Source of the DNA: Bacteroidales bacterium
GTDB lineage: Bacteria; Bacteroidota; Bacteroidia; Bacteroidales; P3
Assembly (NCBI GenBank): GCA_024681475.1
Contig: JAILAT010000013.1
Coordinates: 62,001 to 126,000 of the forward strand
Length of the DNA stretch: 64,000 nucleotides
Reading direction: 5' to 3'
Shown here: positions 44,805-54,532 of the stretch, in pieces
How the letters are laid out: every line of letters begins with the position of its first letter
Position numbering within the stretch: the first letter of the stretch is position 1
Translations under genes and position numbers: made by a program
The notes under the pieces: generated by a model
The model's database searches: none
Told to the model about the DNA's origin: nothing
Seen by the model: the letters and a program-made list of their open reading frames with translations, nothing else

Positions 44805-45851
44805 ATGACACATCAGGCACGACACCTCTACGCTGCGCTCTCCCTTGCGCTCGGCACACTGCTGTTCGCCGGATGCCGCACGGCTGGCGACACACCCATC
44901 AAACTCGTTGGCGAAGCACAAGGCACTTTCTATAACATCACCTATTACGACAGTGAACAGCGCGACCTGCAGGGTGCCATCGATTCACTGCTCGCCGACT
45001 TCGACCTGACGGCATCGCTGTGGGTCGACAGCTCGTTGCTGTGCCGTGTGAACCGCAACGAAGACAGCGTACTCAACGCCCTTTTCAGCGACCTGCTGGA
45101 GAAATCCATCATGATGAACCAATTCACCGAGGGCTGCTTCGACTGCCGCGTAGGACAGCTGGTGCGAAGCTACGGCTTCGGCAACGGCCCCCGTACCGCA
45201 CTCAGCGACAATCAGATAGATAGTCTGCTAGCCATCTGCCAACAGCCCGTGGCCATGGTGGAGACCCAAGAGGGCATTGTGCTACGCAAAGCCAACCCCG
45301 CCACCGCCTTGGACTTCAATGCCATAGCACAAGGCTATGCGGTGGATATGGTCTGCAGATTTTTGGAGCAGCGAGGCATCAGCAACTACCTGGTGGATAT
45401 CGGCGGCGAAGTGGTGGCCCACGGATGCAAAGCCGACAGCAGCCTCTGGCTGGTGGGCATCGAGCGGCCTGCCGACAATCGCTACAGCGCACCGGAGATT
45501 GAAAAGGCCATCACCCTGAAGGACTGCTCTGTGGTAACCTCGGGCAGCTACCGCAAATACTACCAAAAAGACGGCCTGCGCTATTCCCACACCATTGACC
45601 CTTCCACCGGACGACCCGTGCAGCATACGCTGCTCAGCGTATCGGTTGTCGACACCGCCGCGTGGCGCGCCGACGCGCTGGCCACGGCATTCATGGTGAT
45701 GGGGTTGGAACGCGCCCAGACTTTCATCGCCGCGCATCCCTACGATAGCGGCACACAAGCGGTATTCTTCATCTACAGCACCCCCGACGGCTATGCCACA
45801 TACGCCACGCCAGCCTTCGAGAAGCTGATACTACAGGACGAGAAACAATAA
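44805..45851 (+). CDS. apbE: FAD:protein FMN transferase lipoprotein
   Basis: 348 residues. The lipoprotein signal ends in LFAGC (Cys near 25). ApbE features follow: GEAQGTFYNITYY, the Gly-rich LDFNAIAQGYAVDMVC, NYLVDIGGEVVAHG, and the metal/active-site block RYSHTIDPSTGRPVQ with the late ADALATAFMVMG. It attaches FMN to Thr or Ser of flavoproteins such as NqrB/C and RnfD/G subunits, on the periplasmic side. It stands before yicC with 28 bases between. Confidence 0.93.
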   Translation: MTHQARHLYAALSLALGTLLFAGCRTAGDTPIKLVGEAQGTFYNITYYDSEQRDLQGAIDSLLADFDLTASLWVDSSLLCRVNRNEDSVLNALFSDLLEKSIMMNQFTEGCFDCRVGQLVRSYGFGNGPRTALSDNQIDSLLAICQQPVAMVETQEGIVLRKANPATALDFNAIAQGYAVDMVCRFLEQRGISNYLVDIGGEVVAHGCKADSSLWLVGIERPADNRYSAPEIEKAITLKDCSVVTSGSYRKYYQKDGLRYSHTIDPSTGRPVQHTLLSVSVVDTAAWRADALATAFMVMGLERAQTFIAAHPYDSGTQAVFFIYSTPDGYATYATPAFEKLILQDEKQ

Positions 45852-45879
45852 AAAAAGGTAATAATATAATAATACAGAT

Positions 45880-46755
45880 ATGAAATCCATGACAGGCTTC
45901 GCCAAGAAGCAATGCACACTCCGCAACAAGCGGCACATCATAGAAATCAAGACCCTCAACAGCAAGCAGCTGGACCTCAATGTCAAGGTGACAGCGACCT
46001 TGCGCGACAAAGAGTTGCCCATCCGCACATTGCTCAACCGACTGGAACGCGGCAAGATAGACTGCTACATCACCGAAGAGGTGAGCGAGGAGACCGGCGG
46101 CCAGCTGAACAGCGCCCTGCTGTCGGCGCGCTACGCAGCGCTGATGGAATGCTGCCACGGCCTGGACCGCGGCAACGAGATATCGCCCAACGCGCTGATG
46201 CAGGGCATCCTGTCGCAGCCCGAAGTGTGGCAAAGCACTACCGAGGAAAGTCTCACCGACGAGGAATGGAACACCCTGGCCAAAGCCATCGACGAAGCCA
46301 TCGACGAGGTGGACAACACGCGTAGCCACGAAGGTGCCGTGCTTCGCAACGATTTTGTGAAGCACATCGACCTGATAGAGTCCAAGATGCTACAGCTGCC
46401 GAACTATGAACCTGAGCGAGTGGAGATCGCCAAGGAGCGCATCCGCCAGTGGCTGCGCGACAGTGGCATCAAGGATGCCGACGAGAACCGTTTCGAACAG
46501 GAGCTCATCTATTACCTCGAGAAGTTGGACATCACCGAGGAGAAGGTGCGCCTGGCCAAACATATCGACTACTTCCGCGAGGTGATGGACCATGAGCCCA
46601 GCTGCGGCAAGAAGTTGACGTTCATTGCCCAAGAGATGGGCCGCGAAATCAACACCACCGGTTCCAAAGCCAACCATGTGGAGATACAACGTCTGGTGGT
46701 GGAGATGAAAGACGAGCTGGAGAAAATCAAGGAACAGCTGGGGAACATTCTCTGA
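45880..46755 (+). CDS. YicC-family endoribonuclease-like protein
   Basis: 291 residues. The start MKSMTGFAKKQ is the family's hallmark. The C-terminal DUF1732 block is present (KKLTFIAQEMGREINTTGSK and ANHVEIQRLVVEMKDELEKI). YicC proteins are Mn-dependent endoribonucleases that act in RNA decay. In many bacteria gmk follows; here a terminator and convergent gene follow instead. High confidence in family; role in this organism not shown. Confidence 0.93.
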   Translation: MKSMTGFAKKQCTLRNKRHIIEIKTLNSKQLDLNVKVTATLRDKELPIRTLLNRLERGKIDCYITEEVSEETGGQLNSALLSARYAALMECCHGLDRGNEISPNALMQGILSQPEVWQSTTEESLTDEEWNTLAKAIDEAIDEVDNTRSHEGAVLRNDFVKHIDLIESKMLQLPNYEPERVEIAKERIRQWLRDSGIKDADENRFEQELIYYLEKLDITEEKVRLAKHIDYFREVMDHEPSCGKKLTFIAQEMGREINTTGSKANHVEIQRLVVEMKDELEKIKEQLGNIL

Positions 46756-46814
46756 GAGTGCCGCTTGGGCTTATAGGTCCTATAAAGTCTTATAGGTTCT
46801 CTTGGTTGAAGGCA

Positions 46815-46848
46815 AAAAAAAGAAGGTGCGGATGCACCTTCTTTTTTT
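46815..46848. terminator. bidirectional terminator
   Basis: A 15-base perfect stem (AAAAAAAGAAGGTGC pairing with GCACCTTCTTTTTTT) with a GGAT loop. It has A-run and T-run on the two sides, so it can stop both the plus-strand yicC message and the minus-strand cargo gene that ends at 46870. Confidence 0.88.
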
Positions 46849-46869
46849 GTATGATTCCTAATCTATCGA

Positions 46870-49467
46870 TTAGCGAACGATCAGTTTCTCAACTTTGCTG
46901 AACTTGTCGTTGGAGATGCGAACGAAGTAAGCACCCTTGGCAAGACCAGAGACGTTGACGTTGGCACCCATCTCGGCGTTGAACGAGTTGGAGAGAACCG
47001 TACGGCCGCTCATGTCGATGATAGCATAGGTAGCCATGCCCGTAGCACCCTTAACGGCGATGTGGACGTTAGAGGTAGCGGGGTTGGGCTGCAGATTCAG
47101 GGAGATACCCGTCACCTTGTCGATGCCGACGAAAGGCTTGAAGGTGCAACGGAGGGTATGATTTGCCTGGACGTTAGCAACCGTCACGAGAGCATAAGCA
47201 GCACCGTCGCTACCGATGTTGATGGTAACGTAGTCCTCGTTCTCGGTCACATCAGTACCATCCAGATAGATTCTGTCGACCTCATAGCCCTCTTCACCAA
47301 CTGCATAGTAGGAGTGAGTCGAACCGAGAGCGCAGCTGTCGACCTCGCCGCAGAGGCTAGCGTAGGTAACGGCATCCTCGAACTCGCCGTTCTCACCGCA
47401 CTCGAAGTTGATGGCGCGTTTCTCGACGAAGAAGTCAGGACCAACAATCAGACGAATCATAGGAGCGTTGCCGTCGTTCAGGAAGCGGCCACGGCCCAGA
47501 TAAGGATCGTAAACAATGTAGGTGGAGTAGTAGTTGTCGGGACCGTTGGTGTAGGTATAGGCCTCCATGCCGGGCTCGTCGCTGAAGTAGACAGCGGTGG
47601 AGTCCTCAAGGCTGTAGTAGAAGCCCTGGGTCCAGCGAGCGGCGCAGAACTGAGCCTCTTCAACCAGCTGATAACCAACACGGTAGCTCTTTCTCGGCTC
47701 CAGAACGGGGTGCTCGGGGAAGGGGATGAAAACGGTGTTGTAGTTGCCGAAAGTGGAGTAGGTCAGGTTGGTGAAGTCGTTGCCAGTTATCACGTCGTTG
47801 TTGGTCACCGTGTAGGTGGAAGCGCCGGTAGGCACCGTGATCTGCGACAGATAGGTCTCGTTGTCATCAGGATCGATGAAAACGGTATCTCTTCTCAGCA
47901 CAGCCTCAATCTGGGTACCGGCAGCGTTCATACCGTTGCGTGTAGCGACAACCATTTCCATACCGAGGATTCTCCAACCAGCGGGGATATTGTTGCCAGT
48001 CACATAGGAAACGCTCGAGCCGTAGCCAGCCTGGTTCCACTGGACATCATCGGGCTCGGTGGAAAATACACTCTCACCAACCATACCAACGGTATAGTAG
48101 GAGAACTTGCGGACAATACCATTGTCGCGAGCCCAGGTAGCGCTGGGGTGATTGCCGAGACGGGCATCCTGAGCGGTGTGGTTCACCTCGTAAGGAATGG
48201 TGCGGAACGTGTCAGCGAGAGCATCGCTGGTGAGGATGCCGCGATAGAAGGCAAGACCCGTGTTCTCGGTGGGCAGGCAAGCGTAGCTGCCGGTACCAGC
48301 GTAAGGAGTGGGCAGCGAGGGGTTCTGGCCGAAACCATTGTTGCCATACCAGTTGAGGGGGTCGATAGCCAGAGTCACAACCGTCTGAGCATCGGGAACC
48401 ATCGTGCCGATGTTGTAGTTGGTCAGAGCGGTGAAGTCGGTAGCTTCGGGGAGACGAGTCTCAACGGTAGCAGTCACATTGGTCTGGGAATTGACACCAT
48501 CGTTAGTCAGTTCAAGAGCCCAAACAACGGGAACCTGGAGACCCTGAGGCATCAGGCCATAGAAACCCTCGAAGTAGGAAGCCTCGACAATGTTGAGGTG
48601 GTTCTGGGGAGGAACAGTCAGAGCGTAGTCGTCGATCATCCACCAGTAGCCGCCGTCATTATGGCTCTCAGTCCAACGGATACGGACATAAAGGCTGCTG
48701 ACACCGGCGCAGGAAGCGGGCAGTGTGGTGCGGACCCAAGCGCGGCTGTTGGTGTTGCCGGACATATCGATGTTACGGGCGTTGATTTCAAGAGCGCTCC
48801 AGTTGGTGCCGTCGGTGCTATAGTCGATATAGCAACGGTCGTAGTTGAAGCAACGATAGTACTGATAGAACTCCACGCGAACGAGGGGAGCGCTGGCAGT
48901 GCTGACAGGGGGGAAAGCCACATAAGCATCCCAGTTGCCGGTAGCACCGGTGCCACCCCAACCAGCGTACTGGTCGATCAGGGACATCAGCATGAAACCG
49001 TCCATTGGCGTAGCAGAGTTCATGTAAGTTGTCTGAGCGTTACCCCAAGTGTTCCACTGGTAGTTCACCAAAGCAGGGTAGTTGCCTGCCTGGAAGAGAG
49101 CGCTGAAAGTAGTCATCGTGGTATCGGCGATACGATGCCAGGTGAAAGGATAGCCCGAAATGGTGTGCTCGGGGGATTCAATTTCAGCAGCGGGATAGGT
49201 CTGACGGTTGGTACCGGCGATAGTCACGCCAGCGCCAATGGAACCTGTGGTGAAAGCCTGGCTGGCTTCCTCGGCTGCACTGAAGGTGCAAGTGTAGAGC
49301 TCACCATCTTTGGTGAAGATAGATCCTTTGTATCCAGCGTCGGATACTGCGATGTCATTCGTGCGCTGGACATCGACGTGCTGAGCTTTCTTAGCCGTCA
49401 TGCTGGTCTGTGCGAATGCCAAGGTGGCAAACAGCGCGAAACCAAGAACCATAATTGTTTTTTTCAT
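46870..49467 (-). CDS. large secreted protein with T9SS C-terminal sorting domain
   Basis: 865 residues. The signal peptide is MKKTIMVLGFALFATLAFAQ. Around residues 195-290 a beta-sandwich-like segment (VRVEFYQYYRCFNYDRCYID, YVRIRWTESHNDGGYWWMID) resembles the MAM/cleaved-adhesin type domains seen in gingipain-like proteins. The end has LNLQPNPATSNVHIAV, YAIIDMSGRTVL and AKGAYFVRISN, a type A sorting domain. No protease or glycosidase motif recognised. It has its own promoter and terminator, so is expressed alone. An adhesin-like role is possible. Confidence 0.8.
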   Translation of the reverse strand: MKKTIMVLGFALFATLAFAQTSMTAKKAQHVDVQRTNDIAVSDAGYKGSIFTKDGELYTCTFSAAEEASQAFTTGSIGAGVTIAGTNRQTYPAAEIESPEHTISGYPFTWHRIADTTMTTFSALFQAGNYPALVNYQWNTWGNAQTTYMNSATPMDGFMLMSLIDQYAGWGGTGATGNWDAYVAFPPVSTASAPLVRVEFYQYYRCFNYDRCYIDYSTDGTNWSALEINARNIDMSGNTNSRAWVRTTLPASCAGVSSLYVRIRWTESHNDGGYWWMIDDYALTVPPQNHLNIVEASYFEGFYGLMPQGLQVPVVWALELTNDGVNSQTNVTATVETRLPEATDFTALTNYNIGTMVPDAQTVVTLAIDPLNWYGNNGFGQNPSLPTPYAGTGSYACLPTENTGLAFYRGILTSDALADTFRTIPYEVNHTAQDARLGNHPSATWARDNGIVRKFSYYTVGMVGESVFSTEPDDVQWNQAGYGSSVSYVTGNNIPAGWRILGMEMVVATRNGMNAAGTQIEAVLRRDTVFIDPDDNETYLSQITVPTGASTYTVTNNDVITGNDFTNLTYSTFGNYNTVFIPFPEHPVLEPRKSYRVGYQLVEEAQFCAARWTQGFYYSLEDSTAVYFSDEPGMEAYTYTNGPDNYYSTYIVYDPYLGRGRFLNDGNAPMIRLIVGPDFFVEKRAINFECGENGEFEDAVTYASLCGEVDSCALGSTHSYYAVGEEGYEVDRIYLDGTDVTENEDYVTINIGSDGAAYALVTVANVQANHTLRCTFKPFVGIDKVTGISLNLQPNPATSNVHIAVKGATGMATYAIIDMSGRTVLSNSFNAEMGANVNVSGLAKGAYFVRISNDKFSKVEKLIVR

Positions 49468-49580
49468 CGTAATTGAATTTTGGTTATTAATAAAAAATTA
49501 TTTCCATGTTTTGCACAAAACCCTATCATACAGCGAAATGAATACGCCTTTGACGGAGCATTGCACATTGTTTTCAATTT

Positions 49581-49612
49581 GCAAATATACTACATTTATT
49601 TGGTACGGCAAA
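49581..49612 (-). promoter_or_regulatory. promoter of the large T9SS-cargo gene
   Basis: On the minus strand, TTTG (49612-49609), a 19-base spacer and TATATTTGC (49589-49581), about 115 bases before the ATG. Good match to consensus. Confidence 0.65.
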
Positions 49613-49792
49613 TTTTTTTTGACAATTTTTGATTTTTTTTGATTTTTTTTGATTTGCCACATAATAAAGTTGCCGCTGGCGAGTTACGTCAATAAAGCGC
49701 AGTGGAGAGGCAATTAATACTATGTACGCGCGCGAACAATTTTAGTTTTTATGCAAGAGCCGTCCTCGCACGGCGATGGTAACGAACGAACA
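49613..49792. other. divergent intergenic region
   Basis: It has three short tandem copies of a GATTTTTTTT unit near 49629-49653 and then sequence leading into the TPR lipoprotein gene. No clear plus-strand promoter with both elements is visible. Confidence 0.35.
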
Positions 49793-51499
49793 ATGAGACA
49801 AATAAAAAGCACAACAGTCCTATTGGCCACCGTGATGATGCTGACGTTGACCACCGGCTGCGGCAGCAAGAAAGAGGTGGCACAAGGCGACAAAGCCTAC
49901 CGGCGGGCACCCATAGTGGAGACCACCGACGAGGCGGTGAAGAACGACGCCCTGATGATTGCCGCCAAGATGGCCGGCGAGCTGGGCGACAGCAAAGCCG
50001 CCATTGCCAAATACCGCCAGGTGCTGGCACACGACCCCCACTACAGCGCTGCGCACTACGAAATGAGCCAGCTGATGGCCAAAGACGGCCAGCTGGACAG
50101 TGCCTTGGTACACGCCCGCAAGGCGGTGGACGAAGGAGGGAAAAATGTGTGGTACAAGTTGCAACTAGCCCTGATACACAAGCACATGGGCGATTACCCC
50201 AAGAATGTAAAGGTATGGGAAAGCATCGTCAAGGAGAACCCCGATGTGCTGGAATACTACTACGAACTTTCGAATGCCTACCTGTTGAACAATGAGCTGG
50301 AGAAAGCCGTAGGTGCCCTCAACCGCGTGGAGAAACGTGTGGGAGTCACCGAAGAGGTGTCACTGCAGAAATCCAAACTGTGGAAAGCCGCCGGCAAGAA
50401 CGACCGCGCCGATCAGGAAATCGAGGCACTGGCCGAAGCACTGCCCGGCGAGACCAAGTACAACGCCATGCTGGCCGAAAACGCCATGAAATCAAAGCAA
50501 TACGACAAAGCGAAGAAATACTACGACCGCATCCTTGCCTCCGACCCCAACGACGAATACATCTACTTCTCGCTGGCACAATACTACAAAGAGACACGCC
50601 AGCCCAACAAGGCCTACGAGGCACTTAAGAAAGGCTTCGAACAGCCCAGCAGTCTCAGCACCTCAAACAAACTGCGCATTCTAGGCACCTTCTACACGCA
50701 ACAGGAGTTCGCCACCCCCGACAGCAAGCTCATCGAACTGATGGAGAGCGCCTTGCGCAACAACGACGACAGTGTGGCCTACGCCAATGTCTACGGCGAC
50801 GTGCTGATGCAACAGAAACGCTATCCCGAAGCGGCGCGCCAATATGCGCTGGCGCTCAGTGTCGACAGCAGCCAGTATGGCGTGTGGGAGTCGATGCTCA
50901 TCTGCGAGAGCGCCACAGCCGACTACTACGCCATGCTAGGCGACACCACCAACCGCAACCTCCACGCCACCCGCCTGGTAGATTACGCCAAGCGCGCCCA
51001 GCATCTCTTCCCCGTCCATCCCCTCCCCTACTATCTGCAAGGCTACCAGGCCTTTATACACGAAGACTACAGCACAGCCATCGACATGCTGAGCCAATGC
51101 GAGGGCCTAGGGTTCACCAACGGTTATCTGGAGAGCGAGACCTATCTGCTGATGGCCGAAAGCCTCCACGCCACAGGCCAGAACGTCAAGGCTTTCCCCT
51201 ACTACGAAAAATATCTGGAGCGGGTGCCGACCGACTACATGGAGATGAACAACTACGCCTACTATCTGGCACTGGAGAATACAGACCTCGACAAAGCACT
51301 GTCGCTGGCCAAAACAGCTGTGGAGCACCTGCCAGACAACCCCTATTGCCTGGACACCTACGCATGGATACTGCACCTGCAGGGCAACGACCGTGAAGCC
51401 ACAATACAGATAGAGAAAGCCCTGAAAAACAGCAAAGAAATCAGCGACGACGAGCGCGAACACTACCGCGTCATCACCGGCAAAGAGTGGAGCCACTAA
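49793..51499 (+). CDS. TPR-repeat lipoprotein
   Basis: 568 residues from the ATG at 49793; the earlier ATG adds 14 residues before the signal. The lipobox is TLTTGC (Cys near residue 20). TPR units are spread along the protein, for example AAIAKYRQVLAHDPHYSAAH, ALVHARKAVDEGGKNVWYKL and AKKYYDRILASDPNDEYIYF. It likely acts as a periplasmic or outer-membrane scaffold. It is followed by a DUF4292-like lipoprotein gene, a pairing I recall from other Bacteroidales; the shared role is not established. Confidence 0.83.
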   Translation: MRQIKSTTVLLATVMMLTLTTGCGSKKEVAQGDKAYRRAPIVETTDEAVKNDALMIAAKMAGELGDSKAAIAKYRQVLAHDPHYSAAHYEMSQLMAKDGQLDSALVHARKAVDEGGKNVWYKLQLALIHKHMGDYPKNVKVWESIVKENPDVLEYYYELSNAYLLNNELEKAVGALNRVEKRVGVTEEVSLQKSKLWKAAGKNDRADQEIEALAEALPGETKYNAMLAENAMKSKQYDKAKKYYDRILASDPNDEYIYFSLAQYYKETRQPNKAYEALKKGFEQPSSLSTSNKLRILGTFYTQQEFATPDSKLIELMESALRNNDDSVAYANVYGDVLMQQKRYPEAARQYALALSVDSSQYGVWESMLICESATADYYAMLGDTTNRNLHATRLVDYAKRAQHLFPVHPLPYYLQGYQAFIHEDYSTAIDMLSQCEGLGFTNGYLESETYLLMAESLHATGQNVKAFPYYEKYLERVPTDYMEMNNYAYYLALENTDLDKALSLAKTAVEHLPDNPYCLDTYAWILHLQGNDREATIQIEKALKNSKEISDDEREHYRVITGKEWSH

Positions 51500-51528
51500 G
51501 CACCCAAACACCCGAAAAAGCGAGCATC

Positions 51529-52302
51529 ATGAAAAACAGATACATACCCCTACTCCTCATCTTCGGCGCACTGCTGCTTACAGGCTGCCACGTCCACAAG
51601 AAGACTGTGCATACCGACAAGCCTGGAGCGGGCACCGTGACGCCAACACCTCCAGCAACAAAATACCAGCTGAAAGATATCAAAAACATTGAATACCAGA
51701 CACTCAGCTGCAACTACAGTTGCACTGTGGAGGGATTCAACGTCAGTGGACAGATGCGCATCATGCACGACAGCATCATCTGGCTGAGCATCAACAAGAT
51801 ACTGGAGGTAGGCCGCATCAAGCTGACACCCACCAAGGTGGAAGGCTACATCAGCATTCTGAACAAATACTACAGTGGCGACTACGCATCGCTGAGCAAA
51901 CGTTGGGGCATCGACATCGACTACGCAACCTGCGAAGCCGTGCTGACAGGCAACATGCCTCCTAACTGCACGCTGGCCAAGAACGCCGACGTGAAGAACG
52001 ACAGCATACTTTTCAACGTCAACCAGCGTGGCGCCAGCCAGCGCCAGATAGCCCTCCGCGTGCCACGCAACACAATGAAGATAAACCGTCTGGAGCTGAA
52101 ATCGCCCTCGGTGGGACAGCACTTGGCATGCCAATACAGCAAGATGCTGATAGCCGACGAACAGGCCCTTCCCGGCTACATAGATGTCAATCTGAAATGC
52201 CGCCGCGGCACCATCATCACGGGCATCACCATCAGCAAGCCCAAACTGAACGTCAGCCAAAGCTACCCGTTCAAAATCCCCTCGCGGGCCAAACCCTTGT
52301 AG
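51529..52302 (+). CDS. DUF4292-like lipoprotein
   Basis: 257 residues from the ATG at 51529, which opens a lipoprotein signal (MKNRYIPLLLIFGALLLTGC). The body is beta-rich (SCNYSCTVEGFNVSGQMRIM, DSIIWLSINKILEVGRIKLT) and resembles LolA/LolB-type half-barrels and the DUF4292 family. The usual neighbour order in Bacteroidales is TPR protein, then DUF4292, then an EnvC-like murein hydrolase activator; the last is missing here. It may take part in lipoprotein or envelope transport. Moderate confidence in family. Confidence 0.7.
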   Translation: MKNRYIPLLLIFGALLLTGCHVHKKTVHTDKPGAGTVTPTPPATKYQLKDIKNIEYQTLSCNYSCTVEGFNVSGQMRIMHDSIIWLSINKILEVGRIKLTPTKVEGYISILNKYYSGDYASLSKRWGIDIDYATCEAVLTGNMPPNCTLAKNADVKNDSILFNVNQRGASQRQIALRVPRNTMKINRLELKSPSVGQHLACQYSKMLIADEQALPGYIDVNLKCRRGTIITGITISKPKLNVSQSYPFKIPSRAKPL

Positions 52303-52322
52303 AACAACTCCAAACCATTAAT

Positions 52323-53078
52323 ATGATGAAAAAGATTCTTCTAACCCTCATCGTGCTGCTGCTCGGCGGCAGTGCCTGGAGCCAGAACCATCAGTATGTG
52401 CCCGACTCGGCGGCGCTGGTGGTCGACGGCTATTTGAAACTCCTCAATTTCAAGGCTGTAAAACCCGACAGTATGCTCTACATCGAGAGCTATATCTACA
52501 ACCGATCATACCCCGAGGACACCATCGTCATGAAACGCTGGCACGTGGAGCCCTACTACAACCGTGTGGAAGTGTGGCACAAAGACACGCTGCAGGATGC
52601 CCTGCACGGCAACGCCAAGGATGTGTTCCGCTGGTACAACCAGGAAAAGAAAGCATGGCAAGACCTCTCATTGGCAGGCTATTATGATCACCTCTACGCC
52701 TACGATTACCGCGGGCCACTCAACGAATGGCGCACCGACGGCAGCGAGCTGTTCTACCAAGGCGTGTGGAACTACAACCACCATGAAGCCTATCGCATCT
52801 TCGTGAAGTCGCCCAGCCGCTACGACCGCTACTATTTGTTTGAAAAAGAGACAGGTCTGCTTTTCCTTATCGACGAGCAGGAGGGGCACAACCCCGACAT
52901 GGACACCCACAACGACACGCGTGTGGACTGGCGCGCCATACACGAATACACGCCGCTGGACCTCGTGGTGTTCCCCACCATCGAGAGCTACCAGAAGGAC
53001 AACGAGATCACGCTCATCTTCCACAAGATGAAGTACATACCCATTGACATGAGCCTCTTCATAAACGACAAACGATGA
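52323..53078 (+). CDS. secreted protein of unknown function
   Basis: 251 residues from the ATG at 52323. A signal peptide is clear (KKILLTLIVLLLGGSAWSQ). The mature part is rich in Tyr, Asp and Trp (YLKLLNFKAVKPDSMLYIES, WHVEPYYNRVEVWHKDTL) with no recognised domain; it appears beta-rich. It overlaps tadA by 4 bases (ATGA), so it is in the same operon as the two lipoprotein genes. The spacing suggests the three exported proteins are made together. Confidence 0.65.
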   Translation: MMKKILLTLIVLLLGGSAWSQNHQYVPDSAALVVDGYLKLLNFKAVKPDSMLYIESYIYNRSYPEDTIVMKRWHVEPYYNRVEVWHKDTLQDALHGNAKDVFRWYNQEKKAWQDLSLAGYYDHLYAYDYRGPLNEWRTDGSELFYQGVWNYNHHEAYRIFVKSPSRYDRYYLFEKETGLLFLIDEQEGHNPDMDTHNDTRVDWRAIHEYTPLDLVVFPTIESYQKDNEITLIFHKMKYIPIDMSLFINDKR

Positions 53079-53521
53079 GCATTTTCGACAACGAAGACGA
53101 ATACTACATGCAGCAGGCCCTGCAGGAGGCCCGCACCGCCTTGGAGGAGGATGAGATACCGATAGGCGCCGTGGTGGTGAGCAACGGACGCATCATCGCC
53201 CGCGCGCATAACAACACGGAGCGTCTCGCCGACGTCACAGCCCACGCCGAGATGATTGCCTACACCGCAGCCGCCAATGCCCTGGGTGCCAAATACCTCA
53301 CCAACTGCACGTTATACGTCACCGTCGAGCCTTGCGCCATGTGTGCAGGCGCAGCAGGATGGACACAGATTGGGCGCATCGTCTATGGCGCCCCCGATGC
53401 CAAACGGGGATTTGAAAAGCTGGGGCACGCCATGCTGCACCCCAAGACACAAGTCACCTCTGGCGTGCTGGCCGACGAATGCGAGGCGCTGATGAAACAG
53501 TTCTTTCAAGCCAAACGATAA
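53075..53521 (+). CDS. tadA: tRNA adenosine(34) deaminase
   Basis: 148 residues. The zinc and catalytic motif HAEMIAY lies near residue 57 and the second zinc motif PCAMCAGA near 87. It converts A34 of tRNA-Arg(ACG) to inosine. Full length, normal spacing. The start overlaps the stop of the secreted-protein gene. Confidence 0.95.
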   Translation: MSIFDNEDEYYMQQALQEARTALEEDEIPIGAVVVSNGRIIARAHNNTERLADVTAHAEMIAYTAAANALGAKYLTNCTLYVTVEPCAMCAGAAGWTQIGRIVYGAPDAKRGFEKLGHAMLHPKTQVTSGVLADECEALMKQFFQAKR

Positions 53522-53629
53522 TTTGACAACCCACATACAGCCAAAACAAGGAGACCGCAACCCCCGGCACGCAATCCAGAATATGAAAACGACAATCAAC
53601 AACGACACAAACAATTAAATATCAAAAGT

Positions 53630-54520
53630 ATGAAACCTACATTATTAGTATTGGCCGCTGGCATGGGCAGCCGCTACGGTGGACTGAAACAGATGGACGG
53701 CGTGGGCCCGAACGGTGAAATCATCATGGACTATTCCATCACCGATGCCATCCGTGCCGGCTTCGGCAAGGTGGTCTTCGTCATCCGCCACAGCTTCGCC
53801 GACGAGTTCAAAGCCAAAATCAACGCCGAGCATTTCGGCAACCGCATCGCTGTGGAATTTGTGTATCAGGAGCTTGACAATCTCCCCGCCGGCTTCAGCG
53901 TTCCCGAAGGTCGCGAGAAACCCTGGGGTACAAACCACGCCATCCTGATGGCCAAAGACGCTATCCATGAACCCTTTGCCGCCATCAACGCCGACGACTT
54001 CTACGGCCGCGACGCATTCCAGGTTTGCGCCGACTTCTTGCGCAGCGTGGAAGGCAAACGTGGCGAATACTGTATGGTGGGCTACCGCTTGGAGAACACC
54101 CTCTCGGAGAACGGCACCGTGTCGCGTGGCGTATGCAACACCACCGCCGACGGCAAGCTGATAGGCATGACCGAGCGCACCAGCATCGGCCGCACCGCCA
54201 ACGGCATTGAATACAAGGACGACGACGGCTCGATGCACCCACTGGCTGGCGACAGCATCGTGTCGATGAACCTTTTTGGCTTCACGCCCGACTATTTCGA
54301 ATACAGCGAGGCGCTTTTTGTCGATTTCCTGCGTGCCCGTGGCGGCGAGCTGAAGTCGGAATACTACATCCCCTACGCCGTCAACACCTTCTTGGGCGAC
54401 GGCCGCGCCACGATGAAAGTGCTGCAAACCAGCGCCAAATGGTTTGGCGTGACCTACAAGGAAGACCGTCCGATGGTGGTGGAGCAGCTGCGCAAGCTGC
54501 ACGAGCAAGGCGAATACTAG
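53630..54520 (+). CDS. sugar-phosphate nucleotidyltransferase-like protein
   Basis: 296 residues with a nucleotidyltransferase fold. The start LLVLAAGMGSRYGGLKQMDG is the signature, with Lys at the phosphate site; NADDFYGRDAF is the metal-binding region. These proteins resemble UTP-glucose-1-phosphate uridylyltransferases and related N-terminal domains of unknown sugar specificity, found commonly in Bacteroidota. The promoter is not clear in the 108 bases before it. No direct link to the polysaccharide locus 20 kb away can be shown. Confidence 0.8.
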   Translation: MKPTLLVLAAGMGSRYGGLKQMDGVGPNGEIIMDYSITDAIRAGFGKVVFVIRHSFADEFKAKINAEHFGNRIAVEFVYQELDNLPAGFSVPEGREKPWGTNHAILMAKDAIHEPFAAINADDFYGRDAFQVCADFLRSVEGKRGEYCMVGYRLENTLSENGTVSRGVCNTTADGKLIGMTERTSIGRTANGIEYKDDDGSMHPLAGDSIVSMNLFGFTPDYFEYSEALFVDFLRARGGELKSEYYIPYAVNTFLGDGRATMKVLQTSAKWFGVTYKEDRPMVVEQLRKLHEQGEY

Positions 54521-54532
54521 CCCCACACCCGC

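Noticed and set aside
46770-46800. Repeated CTTATAGG pieces after the yicC gene
   Set aside because: Two or three copies of 8 bases in a short gap; no structure or known function, probably chance.
47062-49476. 804-codon open frame on the plus strand
   Set aside because: It is antisense to the T9SS-cargo gene, which has a signal peptide, a sorting domain, a promoter and a terminator. The plus-strand product is low-complexity Val/Gly/Ser-rich with no family features.
49619-49655. Tandem GATTTTTTTT units, considered as a CRISPR-like or regulatory repeat
   Set aside because: Only three short low-complexity units with no spacers; most likely simple slippage.
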